Below the pieces are notes generated by a model. That model was not told the origin of the DNA and did no database searches. It was given only the letters and a program-made list of their open reading frames with translations. A stretch of DNA of 64,000 bases from Brienomyrus brachyistius (taxonomy: Eukaryota > Chordata > Actinopteri > Osteoglossiformes > Mormyridae). Of this stretch, positions 20,612-34,500 are shown piece by piece. The translations under genes and the position numbers were made by a program. Numbering within the stretch: position 1 is the first letter of the stretch; every line of letters starts with the position of its first letter. The stretch covers positions 39,873,276-39,937,275 of the forward strand of contig NC_064536.1 of NCBI RefSeq assembly GCF_023856365.1. Reading direction: 5' to 3'.

Positions 20612-22460
20612 ACAGGAACACATTTTATTTATCTATTTAATCAGACTATTCTGCTTTGCACATCATGTATTTAACATTTATAGTGATTTTATATTTATTA
20701 CTAGATTATTGTATAACTTTTGCACTGTTTTTTGAACTTGGTTGTTGCTTAGTCTTGTTTTTCCATGGAGCACCATTATACCAAAAAGAATTCTTTGTAG
20801 GGTCAACCTACTTGGCAATAAACCACAGTCTGATTCTGATTATTTTTTGTGTAACATTGTGTAACATTGGCCAATGTCTCTACTTTTACTATATATTTAT
20901 ATTATTTTGACCTACAGCACTTTGGCACAACATAGATTGTTTTTAAATGTGCTATAGAAATAAAAATAATTCAACTTGATATAGAAACATACTTCAAGTC
21001 ATCCATCTTGCCGAGATGGGGGTTGCGCTGTGACCCCTGGTGGACAAATTATGCAGCAACAGCACTCATATCATGGTTGAAAGTTGTGTCTTCAGTCTCT
21101 CTGTTTCTTTTTAGTTATCATTAATTGGCCATTATAAACCAAATGCTGATAGCGATTTATCACAGACTCCTGCATTAATGAATTAAAATATTCATGATGA
21201 ATAAAGAAGATGAATTGGCGCTAATGTGTATTTTTACTGTGTTATTGATAAGATAAATATTACAGTACACGGATCGCTCTGGTGTCTCAGAAATTGTCTC
21301 CATTTTTTCATACCAATTTATCATTAGTACAGTAGTGCTTGCAGTTCACAAATGCTTTGGCCTACAAACAATTTGGTTCGCAAAAACTAAATTTGGTCAA
21401 TGAACAAACTCGACCAGATTCCTTTTTTTATACTAGTGTAACACCGGCGGGGCGCATATCCCAGCATGCCCCGCGTACAATTGTAAATAGAAGGACCACG
21501 ACAGGCACCCAACAAGCACCGAACCCAAATACACAGATGGGAAACACAATGTTGTCAGAAGCTGAACTGCGAAATGCAGATGCAGTGATAGATTTACACA
21601 AACTAAATACACGTTAGGAGCGGACAGGGTATACACACAAGACATGGGCAAAGTGTAAAGTGAGGTAGACCTTCAACAGCACGTCAGTCCATTGCAGGGC
21701 AATGGAAGCTGGAGAAATGCCATGTGAACAGCAGAAATGTGGTCATACAGGATGTGAGGGTGAGACTGTGTGCTGTATACAGAGGGTCTGACCTCATGGC
21801 TTTGTTTCAGTCTTTAGTATTGTGATGACATTGTGATAGCCCAGTGATAACTATACTGGATGGGTGGTACCCCTTCAAAGAGCAACGGGAGATGGGATAC
21901 CATTGTGGTATGCAAGCAGGTCCTCAGGGTTGTCACACATGTTTTTCTGAGGTGTACACTGCTGGTTGCTTGAGCCCCTGGATGAGACACTGGTCAGTAC
22001 CCTGCAGAATCGCTGTGGGCAGTGTGAGGACTTCTGCCCTCTCAGTTAAACAATAGGTGCAGGGATTGAGTCAAATGAGTCTCTCTGCATCCTGCTTAAT
22101 GATATCAAGGGGTTGAGTAGGCGTGTCTGTGCTCACATGGCTCTATCAGTACAGAGTGAACTGGCCAGGGATCAGTTTATCTAGACACTTAACCCCAGAT
22201 AGCTCACATTCAGACACAGCCAACCCCTCTGCGTCCCTAGACGAGGCCCTGGAACTGGCTTTGGAGAGAGAAATTGTGGGCAGCAAGGTGGCGGGGAACG
22301 AGGCGGGAGAAATCAACCAAGCTGTAAACGCCAAAGGGCTTGGAGGACCCAGGCCCTCAGGTTTACTTCCTGGATGCAGACTGCCTGTAGGCTGACAGGC
22401 AGCAGCACCCCCCCCCCCACCCCTCAATCCTCAGACAGTGTCCCAAGTTCACCGCCACCC

Positions 22461-22971
22461 AGGGTTCCGCCAAGGGCACGCATAGCCGGGAAGATGTGGG
22501 CCAACAAGGTTAATTTCCGGAACTTCCTTGGTGACACCGGGGAGGTGGCCCTGCTGCCACCTGCTGCAGAGGTTGTGACTACGGATTGGACTCACAGAGG
22601 CAACTTCTGTCACATACCCACCATAGTGATGTGAGTCGCATGTTCTGCCCTAGTCCATACAGGTTCCACTGCAACCCTGGTGAGACCAGACACTGTCTAG
22701 AACTGACATTGGTGCAGGTGAGAACAATGACTGGTGACCTGGCCCCTTTAAGAGGGACGGGGTTGTTCCCTTTTGACATGGGGGGTTTAGTTGTGAATAG
22801 TAACTATGTGGATGGCTGACATGCTCGATCCCTCCATCCTGGGCCTGAATTTCCCCCGGAGCACGGCATGTGTGCTGGACTTTGGTCACAACATGCTGAG
22901 ATTCCCTGCGGTCCATGTGTACAGTGGGGCCGCTGGCCCCGCAGCCTCTGCAGCTGACTGCCCACCCCTTA
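22461..22971 (+). mobile_element. Gypsy protease fossil (unit 2)
   Basis: Copy of 6130-6640, with His at the catalytic Asp position and the same frameshifts. Confidence 0.65.
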
Positions 22972-24230
22972 CTGCCACTGGGCCTGTACCTCCACATCAG
23001 CTAGAGATCCCTTCCTCTGCTACAGTCACGTGGGCCCCTGAGCCCACATGTGTCCCCTCCAGTGTTGCGCTGCAGCCTCACTCACTTCACTGGAGTCTAA
23101 CGGGGTTTACCAGAGCGACTTACCTGAAGCTGCCATTGGAGGAGCCCATGATGACCACACGGTTGCCCTTCTGCCACTGCAATCCCACTGCCCTGGTCCT
23201 CTACCTCACACCATTGATCCCCTGCCCCACCCATACGGTTGTGTGCCTCTTCAGGTTTGCAGCCTCCTCCTGCACTGAGCGGCCATTTCAGAAGTTTAAT
23301 TATTTAATTTACAGTAATACACATGTTTCCAACCATTAAAAAAATTATCCAGACTTAAAGTCACTTGAATAAAAATATTTAAAAACTTGTTAGCATTTCA
23401 ATATAGTACCTGGTTGGACTGTGTACTTCCTCTTTGTTTAAAAATAACCAGTAAATCCTATTATTATCCTGCTACCCCCACTCTACCAAAACTCATGAAA
23501 TGATATGATACATTTGGAGGAGGAAGATTTCTAATTGATCCTTTATACCCACCAACCAGACCAGTATAAGAAGCTGTATGATGTAAAGCCTCTTTAAATG
23601 GGTACAGACTACTTCCGTTTATTGTAATAAGTATCTCATAAATTTGACTTTACACTTTTGCATGGTATTGATAGATTTTGAAAGTTAATTACTTAACACA
23701 ATTCTTATTAAAATTGTTCATTATACAACCTGAATGTCTCAAGGTAGCACATTAGTACAAAAGACGCTGTATGATGTATCATTGTAGCAGTCAGATGTTA
23801 TTTTAACCAATGTACAGGTTTACCTTTAATTTAATTCTACAAACATAATCAAAATCACTTGTGAAAAAGACATTTAGTCATTTACTAAGGCAGATACAAC
23901 CTGTGGAAGCACAGCTAAAAGCATACCATCACCCATTATAGAGTGACCCATTGTCTTTGTAACTGAGTAATCACAACTAAGTGCAATTTACTATAATGAA
24001 ACTGTACACAGAAACTGTAAAGGCAAAGGTAATTTATTATGATGAAATGCTTCCAAAATGCCCAGTGTGCTTCAGCGTTTCTCCTTTTCTCCAGTCGTCG
24101 ACAGGTCCTGTGTTTATTAGGTGATCTGTGATGTAGGAGATCCTGAGAATGGCTGCTGCTCCAAGGATGATTGGCAGGTGGCTATTCCCAGGAACAGCGG
24201 GCTGGAGATGTAAAAGTGGGATGGAGAAAA

Positions 24231-25446
24231 TAAAGTGTAGGGGAATACAGAGTACAAACAACCATAAGAAACACACGGCCCATGGCCATATGTCCACAAG
24301 ACAACCACCCGCCCAACCCGAGAGGGAGCCCACGAGGGACTAAGGGGGGCCCAACCCCTGTAAAAGGAGGTCCGCAGAGGGGGGACAGACAGCGAGCCCC
24401 CCAGTCCCTCCCGCAAGCCCTCCACCGAGGGAAGCGGGTCCAGGGCCAAAGGGCCCCATCAACCGGGAACACTCCCCTGGCGGACGGTCCCCCCAGCCCG
24501 CTCCCCGGCAGGACGGATCACCGCCCACTGTAGCGACCCGGCACGTCCCCCCCCTCCCCGACACTGCAGGATGATCTAAGGGAGACCCTACAAACAAAGT
24601 GCACCCCCCCGCCCACCACCCAGGAGCGGACCTGCGTCAACTGGGGAGCGGCAGACCCCCCGCCCAGCCCAGACCGAACCCTACAATTCGCCTAGAAGGG
24701 CTCAGAGCATCCCTAGATACCCCGGACCGCCTGCCAGGGCCCCACCACGGCGCAGCAGAGCCAAGGACCACCCAGCCCGCAGCCCACAAGAGGAGACGGC
24801 CCACACCGGCCAGAGCCGTCTTCTACCTGCCGGGCCACCCCACACGCGCAGGGCCAGAGACGGAGAGTTAGGGGGGACCCCTCAGCCCCCACTGATTCCC
24901 CGTCCCATGTTAATGTGAAGTGTGCATGTACAAGTGTGAGAGAGTTGTGTGTTTATGTCTACAATGCATTAAAATTAGTGGGTGCAGTTCGAGTATGAGG
25001 GCCCCACCACTGGCAGATGGCAGAGTCCCCCATCCCCCTCCCTGCACCCCAAGGCCCTAATGTAGCATGGACTGTGTATATAACTAAAGTGCAAAAAGCA
25101 GGTGAACAGTCGAGGCACGGGCACCCCACCGCTGGCAGACGGCAGAACCCCACCTGCCTATACCCACCTCCTCAGCCCTAGTGTCATGTGGTGTCTAATG
25201 TGCAAGTAAAACCTCCCCACTGCCCCTCAAAGCTCTAGTGTTGTATGAAATGTGGTGTCCGGCCCAGGGGAGCAATAAGGGCGTGCAGGAGTGGGCCCCC
25301 CCCGGCACCGGGGCCAGATCCCCGACTGGCCCCGATTAGTCCTCATCCCCGACCCCACACAACCGGCAGGGGCGGCCAACCGAGGGGGTTCAGGGGCGCC
25401 ACATTAACAATTGTTAATAAACATTCCACTATACATCTCAAAATTT
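24231..25446. repeat. GC-rich repeat block (unit 2)
   Basis: Copy of 7900-9115. The left end of the nested duplication lies within it at 24733. Confidence 0.55.
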
Positions 25447-25919
25447 AGCACACTTAATTCATTATCTTTGATACTGTTTCAAACATTTAATGTTCCCCAA
25501 ACAGCAGCAGAAGAACCACAGCTTCATCTTCCTTGTATTTTGGCTCTTCTCTGTGTCAAGAGCTCTACAAGCTCAACTTTAATATTAATTTTCCACCACT
25601 TCTACATCTTCTATCTATACCAGACCCACATCTATCTCTACACCGCCAGTTTCCTCTCTGAAGAGTCTCAGAAACAATGCCAGCATTGCCTATCACTCTC
25701 ACACCCTCCCCTCCCTTACACCAGTCCGTCACACCTCCCAGTCCCCCCATAACCTCCCCAGCCTGGACAGTGGGGGGTGTCGCTGGTGAGCACTCCTCCA
25801 AACCTTTCCTCTCTCCCCAGTCGATCACCTCGTCCCACAGGTCCCAGGCTCCCCAGTGCTGGTCGTTGGTCCAGGAAACAGCTTTCGGAATTTTCATTCT
25901 GGTTAACATAATTAACTAG

Positions 25920-26133
25920 CCGTCTGTGATACTCTCAAAGCCAAACTAGACACTGTATTTTCAACGTACTCCAGACATTTGCTAAATGCTATTCACCAAG
26001 AATGCCTATGGAAAGGGATGGAGCCTTCATTAGCTGCTCGTGGCATCGAGGCTACTCCGATAGAAGCGGCCAAATTGCTAAAACTGTTTCACAACCTATA
26101 CAGTAACGCTGGCGAAATCAGGACGCTGCTTCG
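25920..26133 (+). CDS. Possible coding exon, unknown family (unit 2, nested copy 1)
   Basis: Same open frame and donor as 9589-9802 in unit 1, without visible change. Downstream exons are not recognised. Confidence 0.33.
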
Positions 26134-27919
26134 GTACGTTATAACATCGCCATGGTAATGAACCCAGCAAACGGTTAATCTTACTTCAACAACATGGGAC
26201 ATTTAAAAAGTAAACGTATAGGGGCTCTTTTCAGAATAACATCTTCAGATGAAACGCATTACGACAGACCGGATGAGTAAAACCAATCATATCAACTATA
26301 AGGCTTGCTGTTTTTAAGTTTAACACAATTATTTTCTCTTACAATTTAAATATAAACAATCACATTACGAAAAATGGCCACAGCATCTACAGTTTAAGCT
26401 ACTAATTTTAAATATATTTCAATTATATTTTGCGGCAATATTTGCATGAACTATATCACGACATACAATGAAATATATAATTAACTATGCTAACAAAACA
26501 TAATCTGAAGAAATAGCAAGAAACATACGAAGAGATGCTTCTCACCGCTGCGCCATCGCTCTGTCAGAAAGTTTATGTTCAAACTGCACTGATTTTGTTT
26601 CTATGGAAACCAGCGAAATTTTTCATTGGTCGAAAGGATGAAGATATGTACTGACGCCATTTTCAACGAATGAAAACGAGAATTAATTGTCAGGGCGGGA
26701 CGAATTTGAAGGTGAACCAATCAATAGTAGTATGTTTAGCTCGTGCTTGTTTTGGCTGAGCGTGATTGGATTTGTTGATCTAACCGCCTTCAAGCCCGTA
26801 AACCATGTATCTACTTGTCAATGGGAAACCACGCAGTTCTGTCTATAAATACTGACTGTAATTTTTTTATGACATTATGTCTTTGCTATGCCGTATTACG
26901 GTAATGCGTAATACCGCGATGTTTGGGGTGCCCCGCTGTTTTTTTTCCATAGCTGGTGAACGCAATTAGCATTTTAGCCACGTTGGTAGGTCCGCTTTTG
27001 AGAAAGAACACTATAGTTCTTGTTATTCACATTCTGTGTCCTGGTGTTTTTAATTTCTCATAATGTGAACAATGATATGTCATTTACAAGTTTTTTGAGA
27101 GACTAAATTTTGGTTTGATTTATAATTTATTTAATGGTAAATAAAGTTCTTATATAGCCATTTTAGAATTAGTGCAGTCTTTCGTTTAGAATTAGCGCAA
27201 TATTCTTAAAAACTGCATGTTCAAACCAAACGCCATGCCATAATTGCTTTACAGATATTTCATTCAGGAATCTATGGAGGGTATACTGTAGGTAGGCCTG
27301 TTTGTGTGTGTGTGTGCGCGCGTTTGGGTGGGTGGTTATGTACATAGTGCTATAAAAACATGTTATTTTGACTTTGTAGGGACATGTTTTCGGTCCCGAA
27401 AGTAAGAATATACTGAATTTTATTAAATTCTTTGAATGCAGCCAAAGGAATAATTCAAAAAGTCTTGCATTTTGTTTGGTTGCTTACTGTTACTGCTTGG
27501 TAACTACTGCAATGTTTAAGGTTGCCATAGTTAGGATTGGGGTTACGCCCATACAAATGAATGGAGAATCCCCACAAAGATTCAAATACCTAATCTGTGT
27601 GTGTGTGTGTGTGTGTGTGTGGAGTAGGTGTATATTACATTGTGGGGACCAAATGTCCCCCACAATGTGACAAAAACCCCGTTATTTTGATGTTTTGGGG
27701 GGCATTTTCAGGTACTCACAAAGATCTGTAAATACAGTCAAAAAACTAAAAATGCCAAAAGTCTTGTATTTGGTTTGGTTACATATGGTTAAGGTTAGGG
27801 GTTGGTAGGGGTTAAAGTTGTCATGTTGGGATTACAGTTTTCCCCATAGAAATGAATGGAGAGTCCCCACGAAGATATGATTACACAGCTGTATGTGTGT
27901 GTGTGTTGTGTGTGGTATC

Positions 27920-28235
27920 AGATCAGTCCCTGAGAGTTCAGTAGTCAGGCGCCATGTTTCTGAGTCTGGTTGTGGAGGCCTGAATGCTTTTCCAGATGCC
28001 AGAGTGAAAAGATTATGTGAGGGGTGGGTGCGGTCATCCACAATGTTGGTGGCTTTGCGGATGGAGCGTGTGATGTGAATGTCCATGATGGAGGGGAGAG
28101 AGACTCTAATAATCTTCTCAGCTATCCTCACTATCCGCTGGTCTTATGATCTGAGGCGAGGCAGTTCCCAATTCAGACCGTGATGCAGCTGCTCAGGATG
28201 CTCTTGTCTAAGGAATCAAAAATGTGGTTCCATGG
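27920..28235 (-). mobile_element. Rex1-like LINE fragment (unit 2, nested copy 1)
   Basis: Copy of 11585-11900, with the RKATNIVDDRTHPSHNLF pattern. Confidence 0.65.
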
Positions 28236-28553
28236 GGTTCCAGACAGTGACCTTTTTTGGAGACAGTGAGACTCCAAGTGAGATTTTATACCTAGGTGCA
28301 CCAGTTATGACATTGGTCAGGTAGGCTGTGGTCTGTTAGTTGGTGACAAGTGGCTGGTGATCCATGCAACCCAAGCAGAAGTGAGCAGAACTTGTATCAG
28401 CCAAATAGACAGGAGAAAGCGGATTTTTCATTGGACTTCAGGACTCCTGAGTAACAGATAAAGACAGAGAAACAGCAAAGTTATGGAGAATCAGGAAGTA
28501 AGTGCCAGTCTGCGCAGATCTGAGGTCAGTGAGACACACATAAGGCTCCTCTG

Positions 28554-28585
28554 ATGCTCCTCCTCATCCGCTGATGGGCCTCCAG
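28554..28585 (+). pseudogene. Decayed plus-strand leader exon (nested copy 1)
   Basis: Copy of 12219-12250 with the 8-base loss. Its inverted minus-strand partner is absent on this side because the nested duplication ends first, so this copy stands alone. Confidence 0.6.
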
Positions 28586-30287
28586 GTGAGAATCACAAAT
28601 CAAACATAATAACAACTGACACAAAGGCCTGAGGTCAGACCCTCTGTATGCAGCACACAGTGTGTCTGCAGTCTCACCCTCACATCGTGTATGATGACAT
28701 TTCTGCTTTTTAGATTAAGTGCCTGTCTGAGAATAACTTCTGCATCATGCTAATTATTTAGCTGTTTCGTGCTCATGGGCAAAAGAAAAATGAGGATTAA
28801 GTTAAATATATCAGAAATAAATTTCTAATGTGGCTCAAGGCCACAGTAAAGTGGACCATCACATCAAGTAAGTACAAAACAGCCTTTACTAATACGCTAA
28901 GGGTTAAAACAACATATAAGATGTGCATAATCTGACAGTATATCAGCGTGAGAGCAAGGCTGGCCCTGGAAGTGGTGTGCATGCAATGGCAGAGCAAAGT
29001 TAGAGACACCCGCTAAAAACTTTCATTTCATCTCACTTGCTCCTTTCTTCTTTTTCCTTCTTTTTTTCCCTCCTAATCTGTCCATCCTCTTCGGCCAGCT
29101 GCCAGGGCCCCACCACGGCGCAGCAGAGCCAAGGACCACCCAGCCCGCAGCCCACAAGAGGAGACGGCCCACACCGGCCAGAGCCGTCTTCTACCTGCCG
29201 GGCCACCCCACACGCGCAGGGCCAGAGACGGAGAGTTAGGGGGGACCCCTCAGCCCCCACTGATTCCCCGTCCCATGTTAATGTGAAGTGTGCATGTACA
29301 AGTGTGAGAGAGTTGTGTGTTTATGTCTACAATGCATTAAAATTAGTGGGTGCAGTTCGAGTATGAGGGCCCCACCACTGGCAGATGGCAGAGTCCCCCA
29401 TCCCCCTCCCTGCACCCCAAGGCCCTAATGTAGCATGGACTGTGTATATAACTAAAGTGCAAAAAGCAGGTGAACAGTCGAGGCACGGGCACCCCACCGC
29501 TGGCAGACGGCAGAACCCCACCTGCCTATACCCACCTCCTCAGCCCTAGTGTCATGTGGTGTCTAATGTGCAAGTAAAACCTCCCCACTGCCCCTCAAAG
29601 CTCTAGTGTTGTATGAAATGTGGTGTCCGGCCCAGGGGAGCAATAAGGGCGTGCAGGAGTGGGCCCCCCCCGGCACCGGGGCCAGATCCCCGACTGGCCC
29701 CGATTAGTCCTCATCCCCGACCCCACACAACCGGCAGGGGCGGCCAACCGAGGGGGTTCAGGGGCGCCACATTAACAATTGTTAATAAACATTCCACTAT
29801 ACATCTCAAAATTTAGCACACTTAATTCATTATCTTTGATACTGTTTCAAACATTTAATGTTCCCCAAACAGCAGCAGAAGAACCACAGCTTCATCTTCC
29901 TTGTATTTTGGCTCTTCTCTGTGTCAAGAGCTCTACAAGCTCAACTTTAATATTAATTTTCCACCACTTCTACATCTTCTATCTATACCAGACCCACATC
30001 TATCTCTACACCGCCAGTTTCCTCTCTGAAGAGTCTCAGAAACAATGCCAGCATTGCCTATCACTCTCACACCCTCCCCTCCCTTACACCAGTCCGTCAC
30101 ACCTCCCAGTCCCCCCATAACCTCCCCAGCCTGGACAGTGGGGGGTGTCGCTGGTGAGCACTCCTCCAAACCTTTCCTCTCTCCCCAGTCGATCACCTCG
30201 TCCCACAGGTCCCAGGCTCCCCAGTGCTGGTCGTTGGTCCAGGAAACAGCTTTCGGAATTTTCATTCTGGTTAACATAATTAACTAG

Positions 30288-30501
30288 CCGTCTGTGATAC
30301 TCTCAAAGCCAAACTAGACACTGTATTTTCAACGTACTCCAGACATTTGCTAAATGCTATTCACCAAGAATGCCTATGGAAAGGGATGGAGCCTTCATTA
30401 GCTGCTCGTGGCATCGAGGCTACTCCGATAGAAGCGGCCAAATTGCTAAAACTGTTTCACAACCTATACAGTAACGCTGGCGAAATCAGGACGCTGCTTC
30501 G
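30288..30501 (+). CDS. Possible coding exon, unknown family (nested copy 2)
   Basis: Third copy of the open exon seen at 9589-9802, made by the nested duplication. Confidence 0.33.
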
Positions 30502-32287
30502 GTACGTTATAACATCGCCATGGTAATGAACCCAGCAAACGGTTAATCTTACTTCAACAACATGGGACATTTAAAAAGTAAACGTATAGGGGCTCTTTTC
30601 AGAATAACATCTTCAGATGAAACGCATTACGACAGACCGGATGAGTAAAACCAATCATATCAACTATAAGGCTTGCTGTTTTTAAGTTTAACACAATTAT
30701 TTTCTCTTACAATTTAAATATAAACAATCACATTACGAAAAATGGCCACAGCATCTACAGTTTAAGCTACTAATTTTAAATATATTTCAATTATATTTTG
30801 CGGCAATATTTGCATGAACTATATCACGACATACAATGAAATATATAATTAACTATGCTAACAAAACATAATCTGAAGAAATAGCAAGAAACATACGAAG
30901 AGATGCTTCTCACCGCTGCGCCATCGCTCTGTCAGAAAGTTTATGTTCAAACTGCACTGATTTTGTTTCTATGGAAACCAGCGAAATTTTTCATTGGTCG
31001 AAAGGATGAAGATATGTACTGACGCCATTTTCAACGAATGAAAACGAGAATTAATTGTCAGGGCGGGACGAATTTGAAGGTGAACCAATCAATAGTAGTA
31101 TGTTTAGCTCGTGCTTGTTTTGGCTGAGCGTGATTGGATTTGTTGATCTAACCGCCTTCAAGCCCGTAAACCATGTATCTACTTGTCAATGGGAAACCAC
31201 GCAGTTCTGTCTATAAATACTGACTGTAATTTTTTTATGACATTATGTCTTTGCTATGCCGTATTACGGTAATGCGTAATACCGCGATGTTTGGGGTGCC
31301 CCGCTGTTTTTTTTCCATAGCTGGTGAACGCAATTAGCATTTTAGCCACGTTGGTAGGTCCGCTTTTGAGAAAGAACACTATAGTTCTTGTTATTCACAT
31401 TCTGTGTCCTGGTGTTTTTAATTTCTCATAATGTGAACAATGATATGTCATTTACAAGTTTTTTGAGAGACTAAATTTTGGTTTGATTTATAATTTATTT
31501 AATGGTAAATAAAGTTCTTATATAGCCATTTTAGAATTAGTGCAGTCTTTCGTTTAGAATTAGCGCAATATTCTTAAAAACTGCATGTTCAAACCAAACG
31601 CCATGCCATAATTGCTTTACAGATATTTCATTCAGGAATCTATGGAGGGTATACTGTAGGTAGGCCTGTTTGTGTGTGTGTGTGCGCGCGTTTGGGTGGG
31701 TGGTTATGTACATAGTGCTATAAAAACATGTTATTTTGACTTTGTAGGGACATGTTTTCGGTCCCGAAAGTAAGAATATACTGAATTTTATTAAATTCTT
31801 TGAATGCAGCCAAAGGAATAATTCAAAAAGTCTTGCATTTTGTTTGGTTGCTTACTGTTACTGCTTGGTAACTACTGCAATGTTTAAGGTTGCCATAGTT
31901 AGGATTGGGGTTACGCCCATACAAATGAATGGAGAATCCCCACAAAGATTCAAATACCTAATCTGTGTGTGTGTGTGTGTGTGTGTGTGGAGTAGGTGTA
32001 TATTACATTGTGGGGACCAAATGTCCCCCACAATGTGACAAAAACCCCGTTATTTTGATGTTTTGGGGGGCATTTTCAGGTACTCACAAAGATCTGTAAA
32101 TACAGTCAAAAAACTAAAAATGCCAAAAGTCTTGTATTTGGTTTGGTTACATATGGTTAAGGTTAGGGGTTGGTAGGGGTTAAAGTTGTCATGTTGGGAT
32201 TACAGTTTTCCCCATAGAAATGAATGGAGAGTCCCCACGAAGATATGATTACACAGCTGTATGTGTGTGTGTGTTGTGTGTGGTATC

Positions 32288-32603
32288 AGATCAGTCCCTG
32301 AGAGTTCAGTAGTCAGGCGCCATGTTTCTGAGTCTGGTTGTGGAGGCCTGAATGCTTTTCCAGATGCCAGAGTGAAAAGATTATGTGAGGGGTGGGTGCG
32401 GTCATCCACAATGTTGGTGGCTTTGCGGATGGAGCGTGTGATGTGAATGTCCATGATGGAGGGGAGAGAGACTCTAATAATCTTCTCAGCTATCCTCACT
32501 ATCCGCTGGTCTTATGATCTGAGGCGAGGCAGTTCCCAATTCAGACCGTGATGCAGCTGCTCAGGATGCTCTTGTCTAAGGAATCAAAAATGTGGTTCCA
32601 TGG
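32288..32603 (-). mobile_element. Rex1-like LINE fragment (nested copy 2)
   Basis: Duplicate of 27920-28235. Confidence 0.65.
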
Positions 32604-32921
32604 GGTTCCAGACAGTGACCTTTTTTGGAGACAGTGAGACTCCAAGTGAGATTTTATACCTAGGTGCACCAGTTATGACATTGGTCAGGTAGGCTGTGGT
32701 CTGTTAGTTGGTGACAAGTGGCTGGTGATCCATGCAACCCAAGCAGAAGTGAGCAGAACTTGTATCAGCCAAATAGACAGGAGAAAGCGGATTTTTCATT
32801 GGACTTCAGGACTCCTGAGTAACAGATAAAGACAGAGAAACAGCAAAGTTATGGAGAATCAGGAAGTAAGTGCCAGTCTGCGCAGATCTGAGGTCAGTGA
32901 GACACACATAAGGCTCCTCTG

Positions 32922-32953
32922 ATGCTCCTCCTCATCCGCTGATGGGCCTCCAG
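32922..32953 (+). pseudogene. Decayed plus-strand leader exon (nested copy 2)
   Basis: Duplicate of 28554-28585; here the inverted minus-strand leader follows at 34172-34211 as in unit 1. Confidence 0.6.
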
Positions 32954-34171
32954 GTGAGAATCACAAATCAAACATAATAACAACTGACACAAAGGCCTGA
33001 GGTCAGACCCTCTGTATGCAGCACACAGTGTGTCTGCAGTCTCACCCTCACATCGTGTATGATGACATTTCTGCTTTTTAGATTAAGTGCCTGTCTGAGA
33101 ATAACTTCTGCATCATGCTAATTATTTAGCTGTTTCGTGCTCATGGGCAAAAGAAAAATGAGGATTAAGTTAAATATATCAGAAATAAATTTCTAATGTG
33201 GCTCAAGGCCACAGTAAAGTGGACCATCACATCAAGTAAGTACAAAACAGCCTTTACTAATACGCTAAGGGTTAAAACAACATATAAGATGTGCATAATC
33301 TGACAGTATATCAGCGTGAGAGCAAGGCTGGCCCTGGAAGTGGTGTGCATGCAATGGCAGAGCAAAGTTAGAGACACCCGCTAAAAACTTTCATTTCATC
33401 TCACTTGCTCCTTTCTTCTTTTTCCTTCTTTTTTTCCCTCCTAATCTGTCCATCCTCTTCGGCCAGCTCACCCACTGCATCACCATGCCGCCTAAAAATT
33501 AAATAAATAAATTTTTTAAATTTAAAAAATGAAATCGATCAACATGAGAGGCCTATACAGAGTTTATAGAACCCCTCATGGTAAAGCAAACATGTTTGTC
33601 ACAGCAGTGCATTCAGACCATGATTCTGCTAAAGCTGCCGGACAGGACAAAGGGAAAAAAAAGAAGAAGGTGGGGGTCAGTGCAGCAGTGGGTAGTTCAG
33701 GTCCAGAATGTAAAAATCCAGACCAAGATTTAGTTTCAACCAAACAGCTGAGTACTCTGTATCAGTGTCATTCTTAAAGTCGTGTTTCAACTTCTGGCAA
33801 AGTTCTCCCAGGAGCCTATCTCTGTTGTATGTACAGTCGGCATGTAATTCATTCCTGCCCCGGTCCCTGACAAACAGTTGGAGGCAGAATTACTTGTTAT
33901 CAGAGTATGTGAATTTTTACACACACCAGCAGCTGTGACAGAATAAGATATTTCCTTTATACTGCTGCCACATAGTGGACACAAAGAAGACTGCAGTCAA
34001 TTCTAAAATCAGTCAGTCAACATGCTACCACCACAGACTATAATCGGGAAGTGATCAAACTTCATGGAACAATATGAATATAAACAAACAGATGTAGTAA
34101 GTATATTGTGCAAAATGTATCTTCATCTTAACTACGCTGAATGGTGGAGTCCCAGAGTAAGTGATCCTCAC

Positions 34172-34211
34172 CTGGAGGCCCATCAGTGAAGAAGAGGATG
34201 AAAAGGAGCAT
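34172..34211 (-). pseudogene. Signal-peptide exon of pIgR-like receptor pseudogene (unit 2)
   Basis: Identical 40-nt piece reading MLLFILFFTDGPP with donor gtgagg at 34166-34171. Because of the nested duplication its V exons (19492 downwards) are now about 14.7 kb away. Confidence 0.6.
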
Positions 34212-34500
34212 CAGAGGAGCCTTATGTGTGTATCGCTGACCTCAGATCTGTGGAGACTGACACTGACTTCCTGACTCTCCTTAACCTCACTGCCTCCCTT
34301 TTTGTGGGTTTTAAATGTTTTAAAAATCATCCATCTATCTTTGATTTTCATAAACTCTTTGTGCACTGATGCATTTCCTGTCTATTTCTTGTCTGTTAAA
34401 AGGAAAACAGTTTGATGCTGCTGTTGTCCTGCTCTTACCAGGAATAAATATTTTGATTTCATCTAGAATCTTATCATTTTAGAAACATGATTTCATAGCA

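Larger units (their letters stand above)
24733..29100 (+). repeat. Nested tandem duplication, copy 1 (4,368 bp)
   Basis: Runs from inside the GC-rich block to the polypyrimidine tract after the decayed leader. It is repeated directly at 29101-33468 with virtually no difference seen, including the unit-2-specific changes (e.g. 'aatgatatgtcatttac' where units 1 and 3 have 'aaagatatgtcatatac') and the 26-bp TG run. It therefore arose within this unit, recently. Confidence 0.92.
29101..33468 (+). repeat. Nested tandem duplication, copy 2 (4,368 bp)
   Basis: The junction at 29100/29101 joins the polypyrimidine/leader flank ('cggccagct') to the GC-rich block ('gccagggcc'). The two parental ends share only 'ct', a 2-bp microhomology, which fits end joining or replication template switching rather than homologous exchange. 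Downstream, unit 2 resumes at 33469 ('cacccactgc'). Confidence 0.92.
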
